A DNA stretch of 33,269 nucleotides from Burkholderiaceae bacterium (GTDB taxonomy: Bacteria; Pseudomonadota; Gammaproteobacteria; Burkholderiales; Burkholderiaceae): NCBI GenBank assembly GCA_947380285.1, contig CANCQD010000014.1, forward strand, positions 1 to 33,269, in the 5' to 3' direction. Positions 17,034 to 25,604 of this stretch are shown in pieces (the first letter of the stretch is position 1; each line of letters opens with the position of its first letter). Below the pieces are notes generated by a model. That model was not told the origin of the DNA, ran no database searches, and was given only the letters and a program-made list of their open reading frames with translations. The position numbers and the translations under genes were made by a program.

Positions 17034-17888
17034 ATGTCATCTAATTCAACCCCATACTATTTCGTCCCTGGACTATCTAGACATCCAGCAATGGCCGCCT
17101 TAGGCTTGATTGCTTTTGCCTTTGGTATCTCTGGGTGGGTAAATCATGCTTCTTGGGGCGGCCCCTTGACCCTTGCGGGTGTGGCATGGGTTCTGTATGT
17201 GCTCTATAACTGGTTCGGCGACACGATTGCAGAGTCAAATGCTGGTATGAATGGTGTCAACGTAGACATTTCTTATCGCTGGTCGATGGCCTGGTTCATC
17301 TTCTCTGAAATCATGTTCTTCGGCGCTTTCTTTGCAGCTCTCTTCTATGCGCGCAATATTGCAATGCCTTGGATGGGTGATGTTGAGAGCAAATTGATTT
17401 GGCCTAATTTCCAGGCTGTTTGGCCAAATGATGGCCCTGCTGGTTTGGTTGAGAAATTCACAACTATGGGTCCTTGGCCCATTCCAACTATTAATACATT
17501 GTTGCTATTGAGCTCTGGTGTGACTATTACTATTGCTCACCATGCATTAGTAGAAAATCACATGAAAAAAGCCATCATTGGCTTGGCTGCAACGGTTGGC
17601 TTGGGTGCTGTCTTCTTGGGCTTCCAAGTTTATGAGTACTACCATGCGTACCATGCCTTGAACTTGAAGCTGACTTCAGGTATTTATGGCTCTACATTCT
17701 TCATGTTGACTGGCTTCCATGGTTTCCACGTGTTCCTTGGTGGCACCATGCTGGCGATTGTGTTGCGTCGTATGATTCGTGGTGACTTTACTTCTAAGCA
17801 TCACTTTGCATTCGAGGGTGCTGCTTGGTACTGGCACTTCGTTGACGTAGTCTGGCTGGGGCTTTACATCGCTGTTTATTGGATGTAA
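17034..17888 (+). CDS. coxC: Cytochrome c oxidase subunit III
   Basis: Third core oxidase subunit, 284 residues, seven membrane helices. Typical features are YRWSMAWFIFSEIMFFGAFFAA, TGFHGFHVFLG and the C-terminal WYWHFVDVVWLGLYIAVYW. The insert between helices (about residues 118-145) is as in proteobacterial CoxC. RBS-like AGAGA (17022-17026) precedes the ATG. A strong bidirectional terminator follows, closing the coxB-coxC transcript. Confidence 0.97.
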   Translation: MSSNSTPYYFVPGLSRHPAMAALGLIAFAFGISGWVNHASWGGPLTLAGVAWVLYVLYNWFGDTIAESNAGMNGVNVDISYRWSMAWFIFSEIMFFGAFFAALFYARNIAMPWMGDVESKLIWPNFQAVWPNDGPAGLVEKFTTMGPWPIPTINTLLLLSSGVTITIAHHALVENHMKKAIIGLAATVGLGAVFLGFQVYEYYHAYHALNLKLTSGIYGSTFFMLTGFHGFHVFLGGTMLAIVLRRMIRGDFTSKHHFAFEGAAWYWHFVDVVWLGLYIAVYWM

Positions 17889-17896
17889 TTCAATAA

Positions 17897-17927
17897 AAAT
17901 CGGGGCTTAAAGCCCCGATTTGTTTTT
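17897..17927. terminator. Bidirectional terminator after coxC
   Basis: An 11-bp stem (17897-17907 with 17911-17921, core cggggct/agccccg) around a 3-nt loop is followed by tgttttt on the + strand and by a T-rich run on the - strand. It separates coxC from the convergent DUF2909 gene and can serve both. Confidence 0.92.
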
Positions 17928-17952
17928 AAGTGCTCATTTATGGGTGCACTTT

Positions 17953-18165
17953 TTAATTGGTGCCTACTTTAATACCGGTAGCTTCAATCAGGCCAAAATA
18001 ATGGGCCAGGAGAATTCCCAGAAATAAGGCGATAGATAAGCCAATACGCAGCATGAGCGAGTGAACCATTCTCGAGCTATTGCCCCTATCTTTCATCATG
18101 TAATACAAGGCTGATCCTAAGCTAAAAACAATCATTAGTAGGACAATCGGAATAAGCCACTTCAT
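17953..18165 (-). CDS. DUF2909 twin transmembrane protein
   Basis: A 70-residue protein with two membrane helices (about 4-24 and 39-60) separated by the polar loop MMKDRGNSSRMVHSLMLR. It matches the twin transmembrane proteins (DUF2909) encoded opposite SURF1 in many betaproteobacterial oxidase clusters. AAGGAT lies 6 nt before the ATG on the - strand as a ribosome site. It is the only gene on the - strand in this cluster and starts 24 bp from the SURF1 start. Function unknown. Confidence 0.85.
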   Translation of the reverse strand: MKWLIPIVLLMIVFSLGSALYYMMKDRGNSSRMVHSLMLRIGLSIALFLGILLAHYFGLIEATGIKVGTN

Positions 18166-18189
18166 CTCAAATCCTTATTTTTAAATCTC

Positions 18190-18978
18190 TTGAATAGTCT
18201 TTTTACTGCCCTCATTGCTAAGCGCATAGTTGCTACTTTATCAGCCTTGCTAGTCGTTGCTATCGGCTGTAGTGCTGGTATTTGGCAGCTGAGTAGGGCC
18301 GAGACCAAAATTGCTTTAGCAGCCACTTTACTGGCTAGGCAGAAAATGCCTATCTTGAGCGCAAATGTAGGTTCTTTGACATTAGAAGAGGCGAGTGAGC
18401 GCCGCATGATTGCCCGTGGACAATATATTCCAGAGTCAGCTATTTGGTTAGATAACCGACCAAGACCTATTCCTCCAAGCGGTAGTTCTTCAGCGCAGTC
18501 CGGTTTTTACCTCCTGATGCCCTTGAAGCTGGAGGGCAAGGATGAGGTTCTTTGGGTAAACCGGGGTTGGGCGCCTCGCAATAACGAAAATCGTGAGACT
18601 TTGCCGCCCGTGCAAACTCCAAATAAGGTGGTCAATATTGAAGGCATTGTATTTGCTCACCCCGGCAAGGTATTTGAGTTGGGTAGCAACAAGATCACTG
18701 CGGATGTTAGCAGACCTAGGATCGAGCAAAACTTTGATTTAACCGCTGAAGTTAAGCTGCATAGTTGGAATCAAGCCCCCTTTATCTTGCGTGAGGTAGA
18801 GGTTGGCAGAGAGGATGGCTTGCTGCGTGATTGGGCGCCCCTGACAAGTGGAGTCGATCGCCATTATGCTTATGCATTCCAGTGGTTTGCCTTGGCTTTT
18901 TCTGGATTTTTATTTTGGTTGGTAAGCGGTCTGCGGCAATATAAACTGCGGGGTTTTGCGAATGGGGATCAAGGGTGA
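18190..18978 (+). CDS. SURF1 family oxidase biogenesis protein
   Basis: Assists heme a insertion into oxidase subunit I. 262 residues with N- and C-terminal membrane helices (about 11-33 and 232-250). Family marks: GIWQLSRAETKIALA near the start, RGQYIPESAIWLDNRP, WVNRGWAPRN and the end HYAYAFQWFALAFSGFLFWL. There is no ATG before the conserved N-terminus; TTG 18190 is the only usual start, directly after the divergent DUF2909 gene. Its stop overlaps the next gene by 4 bp. Confidence 0.92.
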   Translation: MNSLFTALIAKRIVATLSALLVVAIGCSAGIWQLSRAETKIALAATLLARQKMPILSANVGSLTLEEASERRMIARGQYIPESAIWLDNRPRPIPPSGSSSAQSGFYLLMPLKLEGKDEVLWVNRGWAPRNNENRETLPPVQTPNKVVNIEGIVFAHPGKVFELGSNKITADVSRPRIEQNFDLTAEVKLHSWNQAPFILREVEVGREDGLLRDWAPLTSGVDRHYAYAFQWFALAFSGFLFWLVSGLRQYKLRGFANGDQG

Positions 18979-19631
18979 GTGATAAAGAGTTATTAATTCC
19001 AGCATCACAGATAGATGCATCTGCTATTAATGCGCGCACGCGTCGCGGACGCATTCAGATGTTGTTGTTGTTGCTTGCTTGCGCCTCTCCGGTTATAGCC
19101 TCATATTTTGCCTATTACGTTATTAAGCCAGAGGGCGGTAAAACGAATTTGGGCACGCTCGTTTATCCAGCGCAAGAGTTTAATGCCGCATGGCTTGATG
19201 TGCCGGTTAAAGGTAAGTGGACTCTTTTAATTGCTCGTCCAGCCGGTGAGTGCCAAATAAAAGACGAGAAATGTATTGAGGCATTATTTCTGATGCGTCA
19301 AACAAGAGTGGCTATGGGTAGAGAAAGCGGACGCTTACAGCTGATCTGGGTCAATACAGATGGCAAGCTTGTTGATCCTGAAGTTACCAAGATTTATGAT
19401 GAGAAAGTAGCCGGTCTCAAAATAGTAGATCTACCAGAGGATCCGAAGGCCAAGACTGAATTTGAGGCTTGGTTGAATAAAGAAGGGGCAGGAGAACAGA
19501 TTCAATTGATCGATCCGAGCCCAGCAAAGATGATGTATTTCCCAGTGACAAATTCCCCTAAAGAATTTTCCAGCATGAAAAAAGACTTGGAAAAGCTTTT
19601 GAAGTTAAATCACAAGGGCGAGAATTTGTAA
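18975..19631 (+). CDS. Membrane-anchored SCO-like oxidase-cluster protein
   Basis: 218 residues. Starts at GTG 18975 within the SURF1 stop (GTGA), with GGGGATCAAGG just upstream as ribosome site. One membrane helix (about 28-50) anchors a periplasmic domain of thioredoxin-like look with two cysteines in GECQIKDEKCIEALF. The spacing is not the CxxxC of true SCO proteins. Position between SURF1 and heme A synthase suggests an oxidase-assembly role, perhaps redox or copper handling; function is unproven. Confidence 0.75.
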   Translation: MSDKELLIPASQIDASAINARTRRGRIQMLLLLLACASPVIASYFAYYVIKPEGGKTNLGTLVYPAQEFNAAWLDVPVKGKWTLLIARPAGECQIKDEKCIEALFLMRQTRVAMGRESGRLQLIWVNTDGKLVDPEVTKIYDEKVAGLKIVDLPEDPKAKTEFEAWLNKEGAGEQIQLIDPSPAKMMYFPVTNSPKEFSSMKKDLEKLLKLNHKGENL

Positions 19632-20752
19632 TGCCAAGTTTGATTTTGTTTCTGGAGTTAGCGGCAATCGCAACGGTTTTTGCAGGCCTACCGCTACTCT
19701 ATGTTTGGAGAAAGCCAGGTTATGATTTTTTCCAAAAACTGAATTGGATATTGGTCTTCATGACTTTTGATCTGATTGTGTTTGGTGCGTTTACGCGCCT
19801 CACGGATTCTGGGTTGGGTTGTCCTGATTGGCCTGGATGCTATGGAACTTCCAATCCTCTTCACGCGCTAAGCGATATTCAACAGGCCGAAAACGCCTTG
19901 CCAACAGGTCCTGTAACAGTCATTAAGGCTTGGATTGAGATGATTCACCGCTATTTGGCGATGACAGTAGGCGCCTTGATTTTGGTGCAAGTAGCTATTG
20001 CATTTACCAGGCTGAAATCTTTAGGCAAGAATCCCTTGCTTGGTAGCTTTGGCTTACTTTTATTGGTCTGCGTTCAAGGTGCATTTGGCGCTTGGACAGT
20101 CACCCTCAAGTTACAGCCGATCATCGTTACTATTCACTTGATGTTGGCTTTGGTCTTGCTTGCTGGTTTAACGGTCTATGCGCAGCAATCATGGGAAAGC
20201 AAGTCTTCTACTGTGCGCTCAATTCGAATCCGACCACTTTCTGCACAACTGCTTTCTCTTTCTTTCATCGTTTTATTTATTCAGATTTTCTTGGGAGCCT
20301 GGGTGAGCACTAATTACGCCGTCTTGGCATGCCCAGATTTTCCGACTTGTTTGGGAAGCGCTTGGCCAGAGACCAATTGGAGTGAGGGTTTTACTCTTTG
20401 GCGTCAATTAGGTCTAAATGCTCAGGGAGAATTTATCTCTCCAGTCGCTCTGCAAACTATTCATTGGGCCCATCGGCTATTGGCAATACTGGTATTGGCA
20501 GTGCTTGGTGCTTTAGGACTGAAGGCCCTGCAGCTTGCAACACCTGTCTTATCAAGCCTTAGCCACCTGGCTAAGCTTTTGCTAGGTGTGCTTTCCTTGC
20601 AGGTAATTACTGGCGTTTCTAATGTGGTGTTTCAGTGGCCCCTATTCGCTGCTTTATTGCACACCGCTGGGTCTGCCGCTTTGGTATTCTGTTTGGTCAG
20701 AATGAGTTATTGGGCATCTTGGAAGCCTTTCATGCAAAAGAAGATGGCATAA
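19631..20752 (+). CDS. ctaA: Heme A synthase (Cox15/CtaA)
   Basis: Membrane enzyme that oxidises the heme O methyl group to give heme A. 373 residues with eight predicted helices. Conserved features: [21 protein letters not shown] and the second-half repeat [12 protein letters not shown], plus heme-binding histidines in [29 protein letters not shown] and [10 protein letters not shown]. The start shares one base with the preceding stop (TAATG). Confidence 0.95.
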   Translation: MPSLILFLELAAIATVFAGLPLLYVWRKPGYDFFQKLNWILVFMTFDLIVFGAFTRLTDSGLGCPDWPGCYGTSNPLHALSDIQQAENALPTGPVTVIKAWIEMIHRYLAMTVGALILVQVAIAFTRLKSLGKNPLLGSFGLLLLVCVQGAFGAWTVTLKLQPIIVTIHLMLALVLLAGLTVYAQQSWESKSSTVRSIRIRPLSAQLLSLSFIVLFIQIFLGAWVSTNYAVLACPDFPTCLGSAWPETNWSEGFTLWRQLGLNAQGEFISPVALQTIHWAHRLLAILVLAVLGALGLKALQLATPVLSSLSHLAKLLLGVLSLQVITGVSNVVFQWPLFAALLHTAGSAALVFCLVRMSYWASWKPFMQKKMA

Positions 20753-20754
20753 AT

Positions 20755-21648
20755 ATGAGTTCTCCTCAAGCAAACGCACCGGTAGCTATGCCACGTTGGC
20801 GTCAATATTGGGTTTTAACCAAGCCAAGAGTGACTCAGCTCGCCGTTTTTTGTGCGGTCATTGGAATGTTCTTGGCAACACCTGGGATGGTTTCCTACCC
20901 AGTGCTCTTTGGCGGCATTGTTGGTATTTGGCTTTTAGCCAGCGCCGCATTTGCAGTGAACTGTTTGATTGAACAGGCTGTTGATGCAAAGATGAAGCGC
21001 ACTGCTTGGCGCCCATCCGCGACAGGCGAAGTTACACCATTTCATATTATTGTTTTCTCAATTGTTCTGGGGTCGCTCGGAATGATTATTTTGTGGAATT
21101 TTTGCAATCCTTTAACAATGTGGCTAACACTTGCTACTTTTGTTGGGTATGCAGTGATTTATACGTGGCTACTAAAGCCTGCCACGCCCCAAAATATTGT
21201 GATTGGCGGTTTGTCTGGTGCTATGCCACCAGCGCTAGGTTGGGCAGCAGTAACTAATACGCTTTCTGCAGAAGCCTGGCTTTTGGTTTTGATTATTTTT
21301 GTTTGGACCCCTCCACATTTCTGGGCACTGGCTTTATATCGTCGTGATGACTATGTTCAATCGGGCTTACCGATGCTGCCTGTAACGCACGGAGAGCGCT
21401 TTACGCTACTCAATATAGTGCTTTATACCTTGATATTAATTGCTGCTACTATGCTGCCCTATATCTATGGCATGAGCGGTCTTGTCTATTTAATAGCGGC
21501 AATTATTTTGGGCTTATTGTTCCTAGCCTATGTCGTTGCGCTATTTATTTCATACACCGATGCTTTGGCCAAAAAGACCTTCCGCTTTTCCATTACCTAT
21601 CTTTCGCTACTCTTCGCGGCACTCTTGGTAGACCATTATTTCCTCTGA
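20755..21648 (+). CDS. ctaB: Heme O synthase (protoheme IX farnesyltransferase)
   Basis: UbiA-family prenyltransferase that farnesylates protoheme to heme O, the substrate of CtaA. 297 residues from ATG 20755; the longer frame opening inside ctaA is not used. Signatures: [15 protein letters not shown], the first Asp-rich site [20 protein letters not shown], and [30 protein letters not shown]. The start is 2 bp after the ctaA stop. Confidence 0.96.
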   Translation: MSSPQANAPVAMPRWRQYWVLTKPRVTQLAVFCAVIGMFLATPGMVSYPVLFGGIVGIWLLASAAFAVNCLIEQAVDAKMKRTAWRPSATGEVTPFHIIVFSIVLGSLGMIILWNFCNPLTMWLTLATFVGYAVIYTWLLKPATPQNIVIGGLSGAMPPALGWAAVTNTLSAEAWLLVLIIFVWTPPHFWALALYRRDDYVQSGLPMLPVTHGERFTLLNIVLYTLILIAATMLPYIYGMSGLVYLIAAIILGLLFLAYVVALFISYTDALAKKTFRFSITYLSLLFAALLVDHYFL

Positions 21649-21655
21649 GATTAAT

Positions 21656-22240
21656 ATGAATTTTCTGCGCATTTGCTTTCTAGCAATTCTTTGTTTTGTA
21701 TTGACTGCTTGCAGCCCAAAGCCAGAGTTTAAAAATATTGATATCACTGGCAGCACAGCCTTTGGTAAAGACTTTAGCTTGCCCGATCCTGATGGTAAGG
21801 TAAGGACTTTGGCGGACTTTAAGGGTAAGGTTGTGGTGATGTTTTTTGGCTATACCCAGTGTCCCGATATCTGCCCAACGACATTGACGGAGATGCAACA
21901 AGTCATGACTCTTCTTGGCCCTCAGTCAGATAAGGTGCAGGTCCTTTTTGTCACGGTGGACCCAGAGCGCGATACTGCTGAGATTCTCAAGCAGTACGTT
22001 CCCGCATTTGATCCCCGTTTCTTGGGCTTGCGCCCTGCAGATGAGGCTGCCTTGGAGAAAGTGACTAAAGACTTTAAGATTTATTACAAGAAAGTGCCCG
22101 GAAGTAAACCAGGTTCTTACACAATGGATCACACAGCAGGTAGCTATGCATTTGATCCCGAGGGTCACTTACGCTTGTATATCAAGCACGCCCAAGGCCC
22201 AGAAACCTTGGCGCATGACTTAAAAGAATTGCTGAAGTAA
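21656..22240 (+). CDS. SCO1/SenC family copper chaperone lipoprotein
   Basis: Copper delivery to the CuA site of subunit II. 194 residues. The N-terminus is a lipoprotein signal with lipobox LTAC (Cys19). The thioredoxin-like domain has the CxxxC copper site in YTQCPDICPTTLTEM and the third ligand histidine in YTMDHTAGSYAFDPEGHLRLY. Last gene of the oxidase-assembly run; 7 bp after ctaB. Confidence 0.95.
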   Translation: MNFLRICFLAILCFVLTACSPKPEFKNIDITGSTAFGKDFSLPDPDGKVRTLADFKGKVVVMFFGYTQCPDICPTTLTEMQQVMTLLGPQSDKVQVLFVTVDPERDTAEILKQYVPAFDPRFLGLRPADEAALEKVTKDFKIYYKKVPGSKPGSYTMDHTAGSYAFDPEGHLRLYIKHAQGPETLAHDLKELLK

Positions 22241-22263
22241 AAAAGTAAGCAGTTTGTTGCTTA
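22238..22263 (-). terminator. Weak terminator-like hairpin after rpoH
   Basis: On the - strand, taagca (22263-22258) pairs with tgctta (22251-22246) over a 6-nt loop and is followed by ctttttta. The stem is short and A+T-rich, so termination is uncertain. It sits between the convergent rpoH and SCO genes. Confidence 0.4.
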
Positions 22264-22269
22264 TGCTTC

Positions 22270-23193
22270 TTAGGCTGCCTGCAACAAGCTACGCATCTTT
22301 TTGAGAGCGGCAGTTTCAATTTGGCGAACGCGTTCTGCTGAGATACCATATTCACTAGCTAAATCATGCAATGTCTTAGTGCCATTGCCTTCAGCATCCA
22401 TCGCCAACCAACGAGATTGCACGATGTTACGGCTACGCTCATCTAAAGCCATGAGTGCTTGATCTAACTTAGGACCTTGAAGTGCATCTTCCTCAGCGCT
22501 GGCAATACGCGCAGTAGGCTCTTGAGAGCTATCTGCTAGCCATTGAATGGGAGCGTAAGCTGACTCATCATCGCTATCATCACCATCGAGTGCAATGTCT
22601 CCACCAGCAAGGCGCATTTCCATTTCTTTAACGTCAGAACCTTTGACATCAAGGGCTTTAGCTAAAGCCTCTATTTCACTTGGGGTAAGCGCACTTAAGG
22701 TTGGTTTGTTGCTGCGTAAATTAAAGAACAGCTTACGTTGAGCCTTAGTTGTTGCAGTTTTTACTAGGCGCCAATTCTTGAGAATGTACTCATGAATCTC
22801 TGCTTTGATCCAATGAATTGCATAAGACACTAAACGGGCACCATTGTTTGGATCATAGCGTTTCACGGCTTTCATCAAGCCAATATTGCCTTCTTGAATT
22901 AAGTCGGCATGTGGAATGCCATAACCAAGATATTGACGAGCAACAGATACCACCAAACGTAAATGCGAGAGCACTAAAGTTTTAGCGGCATCTACATTTT
23001 CTGTGCGGCGAAACTCCTGCGCAAGATGTAACTCTTCCGCAGCGCTGAGCATCGGTACGCGATTAACGTACGCAATGTATGAATCGAGTGTGCCAACCCC
23101 AAGAGTTGGCAGCATTGGAAATGCAGACGCCGCCGCAGTCTGCGCGACTGGCAGCGTTTGCAAATTCGGTTTGTCAGATTTCTTTTGAACCAT
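22270..23193 (-). CDS. rpoH: RNA polymerase sigma-32 factor (heat shock)
   Basis: Heat-shock sigma factor, 307 residues from ATG 23193. A TTG at 23205 would add four residues (MIKK) but lacks support. Region 2 is clear (HADLIQEGNIGLMKAVKRYDP, HWIKAEIHEYILKNWRLVK), the RpoH-specific box TKAQRKLFFNLR follows, and region 4 ends the protein (LASEYGISAERVRQIETAALKKM). The gene is downstream of ftsY in the same direction but has its own promoter and a CIRCE operator in the gap, so HrcA repression is likely. Confidence 0.97.
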   Translation of the reverse strand: MVQKKSDKPNLQTLPVAQTAAASAFPMLPTLGVGTLDSYIAYVNRVPMLSAAEELHLAQEFRRTENVDAAKTLVLSHLRLVVSVARQYLGYGIPHADLIQEGNIGLMKAVKRYDPNNGARLVSYAIHWIKAEIHEYILKNWRLVKTATTKAQRKLFFNLRSNKPTLSALTPSEIEALAKALDVKGSDVKEMEMRLAGGDIALDGDDSDDESAYAPIQWLADSSQEPTARIASAEEDALQGPKLDQALMALDERSRNIVQSRWLAMDAEGNGTKTLHDLASEYGISAERVRQIETAALKKMRSLLQAA

Positions 23194-23216
23194 TTTTTTT
23201 ATCAATGTAGGGTGTT

Positions 23217-23246
23217 ATTAAATATCTATTTTAGCACTCTTGTCAA
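23217..23246 (-). promoter_or_regulatory. Predicted sigma70 promoter of rpoH
   Basis: On the - strand, a consensus TTGACA (23246-23241) and TTTAAT (23222-23217, 5 of 6) are separated by 18 bp. The start would be near 23210, leaving a leader of about 17 nt before ATG 23193. The -35 box lies within the spacer of the CIRCE element. Confidence 0.75.
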
Positions 23247-23257
23247 GAGAGTGCTAA
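23231..23257. promoter_or_regulatory. CIRCE element (HrcA operator)
   Basis: TTAGCACTC (23231-23239), a 9-bp spacer, and GAGTGCTAA (23249-23257) match the published CIRCE consensus perfectly, including spacer length. CIRCE is the binding site of the heat-shock repressor HrcA. Located just upstream of rpoH and covering its -35 box, it would block transcription of the heat-shock sigma factor at normal temperature. hrcA itself is not in the window. Confidence 0.95.
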
Positions 23258-23262
23258 TGGAT

Positions 23263-23276
23263 TTATAGATCTATAA
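23263..23276. promoter_or_regulatory. 14-bp palindrome upstream of the rpoH promoter
   Basis: TTATAGATCTATAA is a perfect palindrome between the ftsY stop codon and the CIRCE element. Its centre is about 60 bp upstream of the predicted rpoH start. It could be a second operator or only an A+T-rich chance palindrome; no regulator can be named. Confidence 0.35.
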
Positions 23277-23285
23277 GCTATTGAT

Positions 23286-24176
23286 TTAATTGAATAATTC
23301 TAAAGAATATTGCCCTGCTGTAAAGGGAGCTAAATCATCAATCCCCTCACCTTTGCCAAGTGCTAAAACAGCGGGTTTTGGACCTTCTTGGATTGTGTGG
23401 GCTAGGGCGCAGATCACTCCACCCTTGGCAGTGCCATCGAGCTTGGTAACAATGATTCCAGTAAGACCAAGAGCAGTATGAAAGGCCTTTACTTGGCTTA
23501 AGCCGTTTTGCCCTGTATTGCCATCTAAAACTAAAAGCGTGTGATGAGGCGCCCCTGGAAGAGCTTTACCAATGACGCGCTTTACTTTCTTGAGCTCTTC
23601 CATGAGATTGTCTTGGGTAGCAAGACGACCTGCGGTATCGATAATGAGGATGTCATTCTTGCGAGAGATGGCAGCATGAATTGCATCGTGAGCAACAGCG
23701 GCAGCATCACCACCTTCTTGGGCGATGACATCAACCTGATTGCGTCCACCCCATTCCTGAAGCTGATTACGTGCCGCAGCTCTGAAGGTGTCGCCAGCCG
23801 CCAAAAGCACCGATTTGCCTTGAGACTGAAAGAGTCGGCAGAGTTTGCCGATAGTTGTGGTCTTACCGGCACCATTTACCCCTACAACCAGCCATACCTC
23901 TGGTGTATTGAGCTTCTGGCTGCTAAATAAGGGGTTTGGTGTGGCTTCAATTGCAGTTAATAATGAACTAACCTCTTCAATGAGGAGTGCTTGCAGTTCT
24001 TCTGGGCTAGAGGCCTTTTCGGACTTTGCAGCCTTTCGGAGCTTGTTCATTAATTGTTCGGTCGTGGGTAGACCCACATCACTTTGAATGAGTGATTCTT
24101 CTAGCGTTTCAAACCAAGATTCATCAATTTTGCTTGATTTGAAAAGGGATCCAAGGGTTTTACTTAAGCCGAACAT
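23286..24176 (-). CDS. ftsY: Signal recognition particle receptor FtsY
   Basis: SRP-receptor GTPase that docks ribosome-SRP complexes at the inner membrane. 296 residues: a short form without the long acidic N-terminal domain of E. coli FtsY, so essentially the NG domain. GTPase motifs: GVNGAGKTTTIGKL (G1), DTFRAAARNQL, IIDTAGRLATQDNLMEEL (G3), TKLDGTAKGGV (G4), and GKGEGIDDLAPF at the end. It diverges from the M16 peptidase gene (63 bp apart) and precedes rpoH by 92 bp. Confidence 0.96.
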   Translation of the reverse strand: MFGLSKTLGSLFKSSKIDESWFETLEESLIQSDVGLPTTEQLMNKLRKAAKSEKASSPEELQALLIEEVSSLLTAIEATPNPLFSSQKLNTPEVWLVVGVNGAGKTTTIGKLCRLFQSQGKSVLLAAGDTFRAAARNQLQEWGGRNQVDVIAQEGGDAAAVAHDAIHAAISRKNDILIIDTAGRLATQDNLMEELKKVKRVIGKALPGAPHHTLLVLDGNTGQNGLSQVKAFHTALGLTGIIVTKLDGTAKGGVICALAHTIQEGPKPAVLALGKGEGIDDLAPFTAGQYSLELFN

Positions 24177-24239
24177 AATCGATACAATTTAAAACTTGCA
24201 TCTTATCAATTTAATTCTAGGGAAATGGTGATTTAGCAG

Positions 24240-25604
24240 ATGCTTTCCAATTTACTCCGAATTTCCTTTCTATTCTTCGTATTTACTCAGCTTGCTTGGG
24301 CTGCTGGCCCTAGCTCAGGGGATACCCATGAGTATCAGTTGAGTAATGGACTCAAATTGATTATGAGGGAAGATCATCGCGCACCCACGGTCGCGCATAT
24401 GGTTTGGTATCGAGCCGGCTCAATGGATGAAGTAAATGGTAAGACTGGGGTTGCCCATGTGCTTGAACACATGATGTTTAAAGGCACCGATAAAGTGAAG
24501 GCGGGCGAATTCTCTCGCTTAGTAGCCGCCGTAGGTGGGCGTGAAAATGCATTTACCTCGCGTGATTACACCGCTTACTTTCAGCAAGTTGAAAAATCAA
24601 AACTAGAAGATGTCATCAGGCTTGAAGCAGATCGTATGTCTAACCTCAATTTTGATGATGCGGAGTTCTTAAAAGAAATTCAAGTCATCATGGAAGAGCG
24701 TCGTTTACGAACAGAAGACAATCCAAGTAGTTTGCTCAATGAATCATTAATGGCAACTGCTTATATGAGTTCTCCATATCGCCACCCAGTCATTGGCTGG
24801 ATGAATGATTTGCAAAATATGAAGGCATCTGATGCGCGAGATTGGTATCGCAGTTGGTATGCTCCAAACAACGCAACAGTAGTCATTACTGGCGATGTGG
24901 ATGCAAAAAAAGTTTTAGGCCTGGTAGAAAAATATTATGGCTTAGCCAGTGCTCATGAATTACCAGTTCGTAAGCCACAAATTGAGCCGCCGCAAAAAGG
25001 TATTAAGCAGACTCAGGTTAAGGCATCCGCTGATAGTGCCCAATTGACTATGGCTTGGAAGGTGCCCCGTTTAGAGCCTGGGAAGCTTGATGAGTCTGAG
25101 CCCTATGCTCTAGAGCTCCTGACAGCAGTGCTTGATGGTTATGACAATGCGCGCTTAAATCGCGTCCTCGTTAAGCAGGAAAAGGTGGTGAATGATGTTG
25201 GCGTGGGTTACGACATGATCTCTCGTGGCCCTGAGTTATTTCTAATTAGTACAACGATGGCCAAAGGAAAAACAGTTGACCAGGCGCAGGCCAGTATTCG
25301 AAAGGCGCTTGATGAATTAAAGCAAAAAGGGATTTTAGAGTCTGAGCTTAAGAGAATTAAGGTGCGCATTCTGTCTGAACAAATCTATAAGCGCGACTCT
25401 ATTTTTGGTCAAGCAATGGAAATTGGCAGCACTGAGATGGCAGGATTTTCTTGGAAAGATATTGATTACATACTGGAGAAAATGCAAACCATTACGCCTG
25501 AGCAAGTTCAGGCGGTAGCAAAAAAATATCTGGTTGATGATGGCTTAACAATTGCCGTATTAGATCCGCAGGCTCGCCAATCAGTAAGTAAGGAGGGTAA
25601 GTAA
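24240..25604 (+). CDS. M16 family zinc metallopeptidase, catalytic member
   Basis: Pitrilysin-family protein, 454 residues, with an N-terminal signal peptide (about 1-21), so periplasmic or envelope-located. The inverted zinc motif HxxEH is present as His73-Glu76-His77 in HVLEHMMFKG, with the third ligand in the downstream VIMEERRLRTED. The next gene encodes a paralogous partner without the zinc motif, and the two overlap by one base (TAATG), which is the usual layout for a heterodimeric M16B pair. Substrate unknown. Confidence 0.93.
   Translation: MLSNLLRISFLFFVFTQLAWAAGPSSGDTHEYQLSNGLKLIMREDHRAPTVAHMVWYRAGSMDEVNGKTGVAHVLEHMMFKGTDKVKAGEFSRLVAAVGGRENAFTSRDYTAYFQQVEKSKLEDVIRLEADRMSNLNFDDAEFLKEIQVIMEERRLRTEDNPSSLLNESLMATAYMSSPYRHPVIGWMNDLQNMKASDARDWYRSWYAPNNATVVITGDVDAKKVLGLVEKYYGLASAHELPVRKPQIEPPQKGIKQTQVKASADSAQLTMAWKVPRLEPGKLDESEPYALELLTAVLDGYDNARLNRVLVKQEKVVNDVGVGYDMISRGPELFLISTTMAKGKTVDQAQASIRKALDELKQKGILESELKRIKVRILSEQIYKRDSIFGQAMEIGSTEMAGFSWKDIDYILEKMQTITPEQVQAVAKKYLVDDGLTIAVLDPQARQSVSKEGK

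Noticed and set aside
23193..23205. TTG start four codons upstream of rpoH ATG
   Set aside because: ATG at 23193 is a better start; the extra residues (MIKK) add nothing recognisable.
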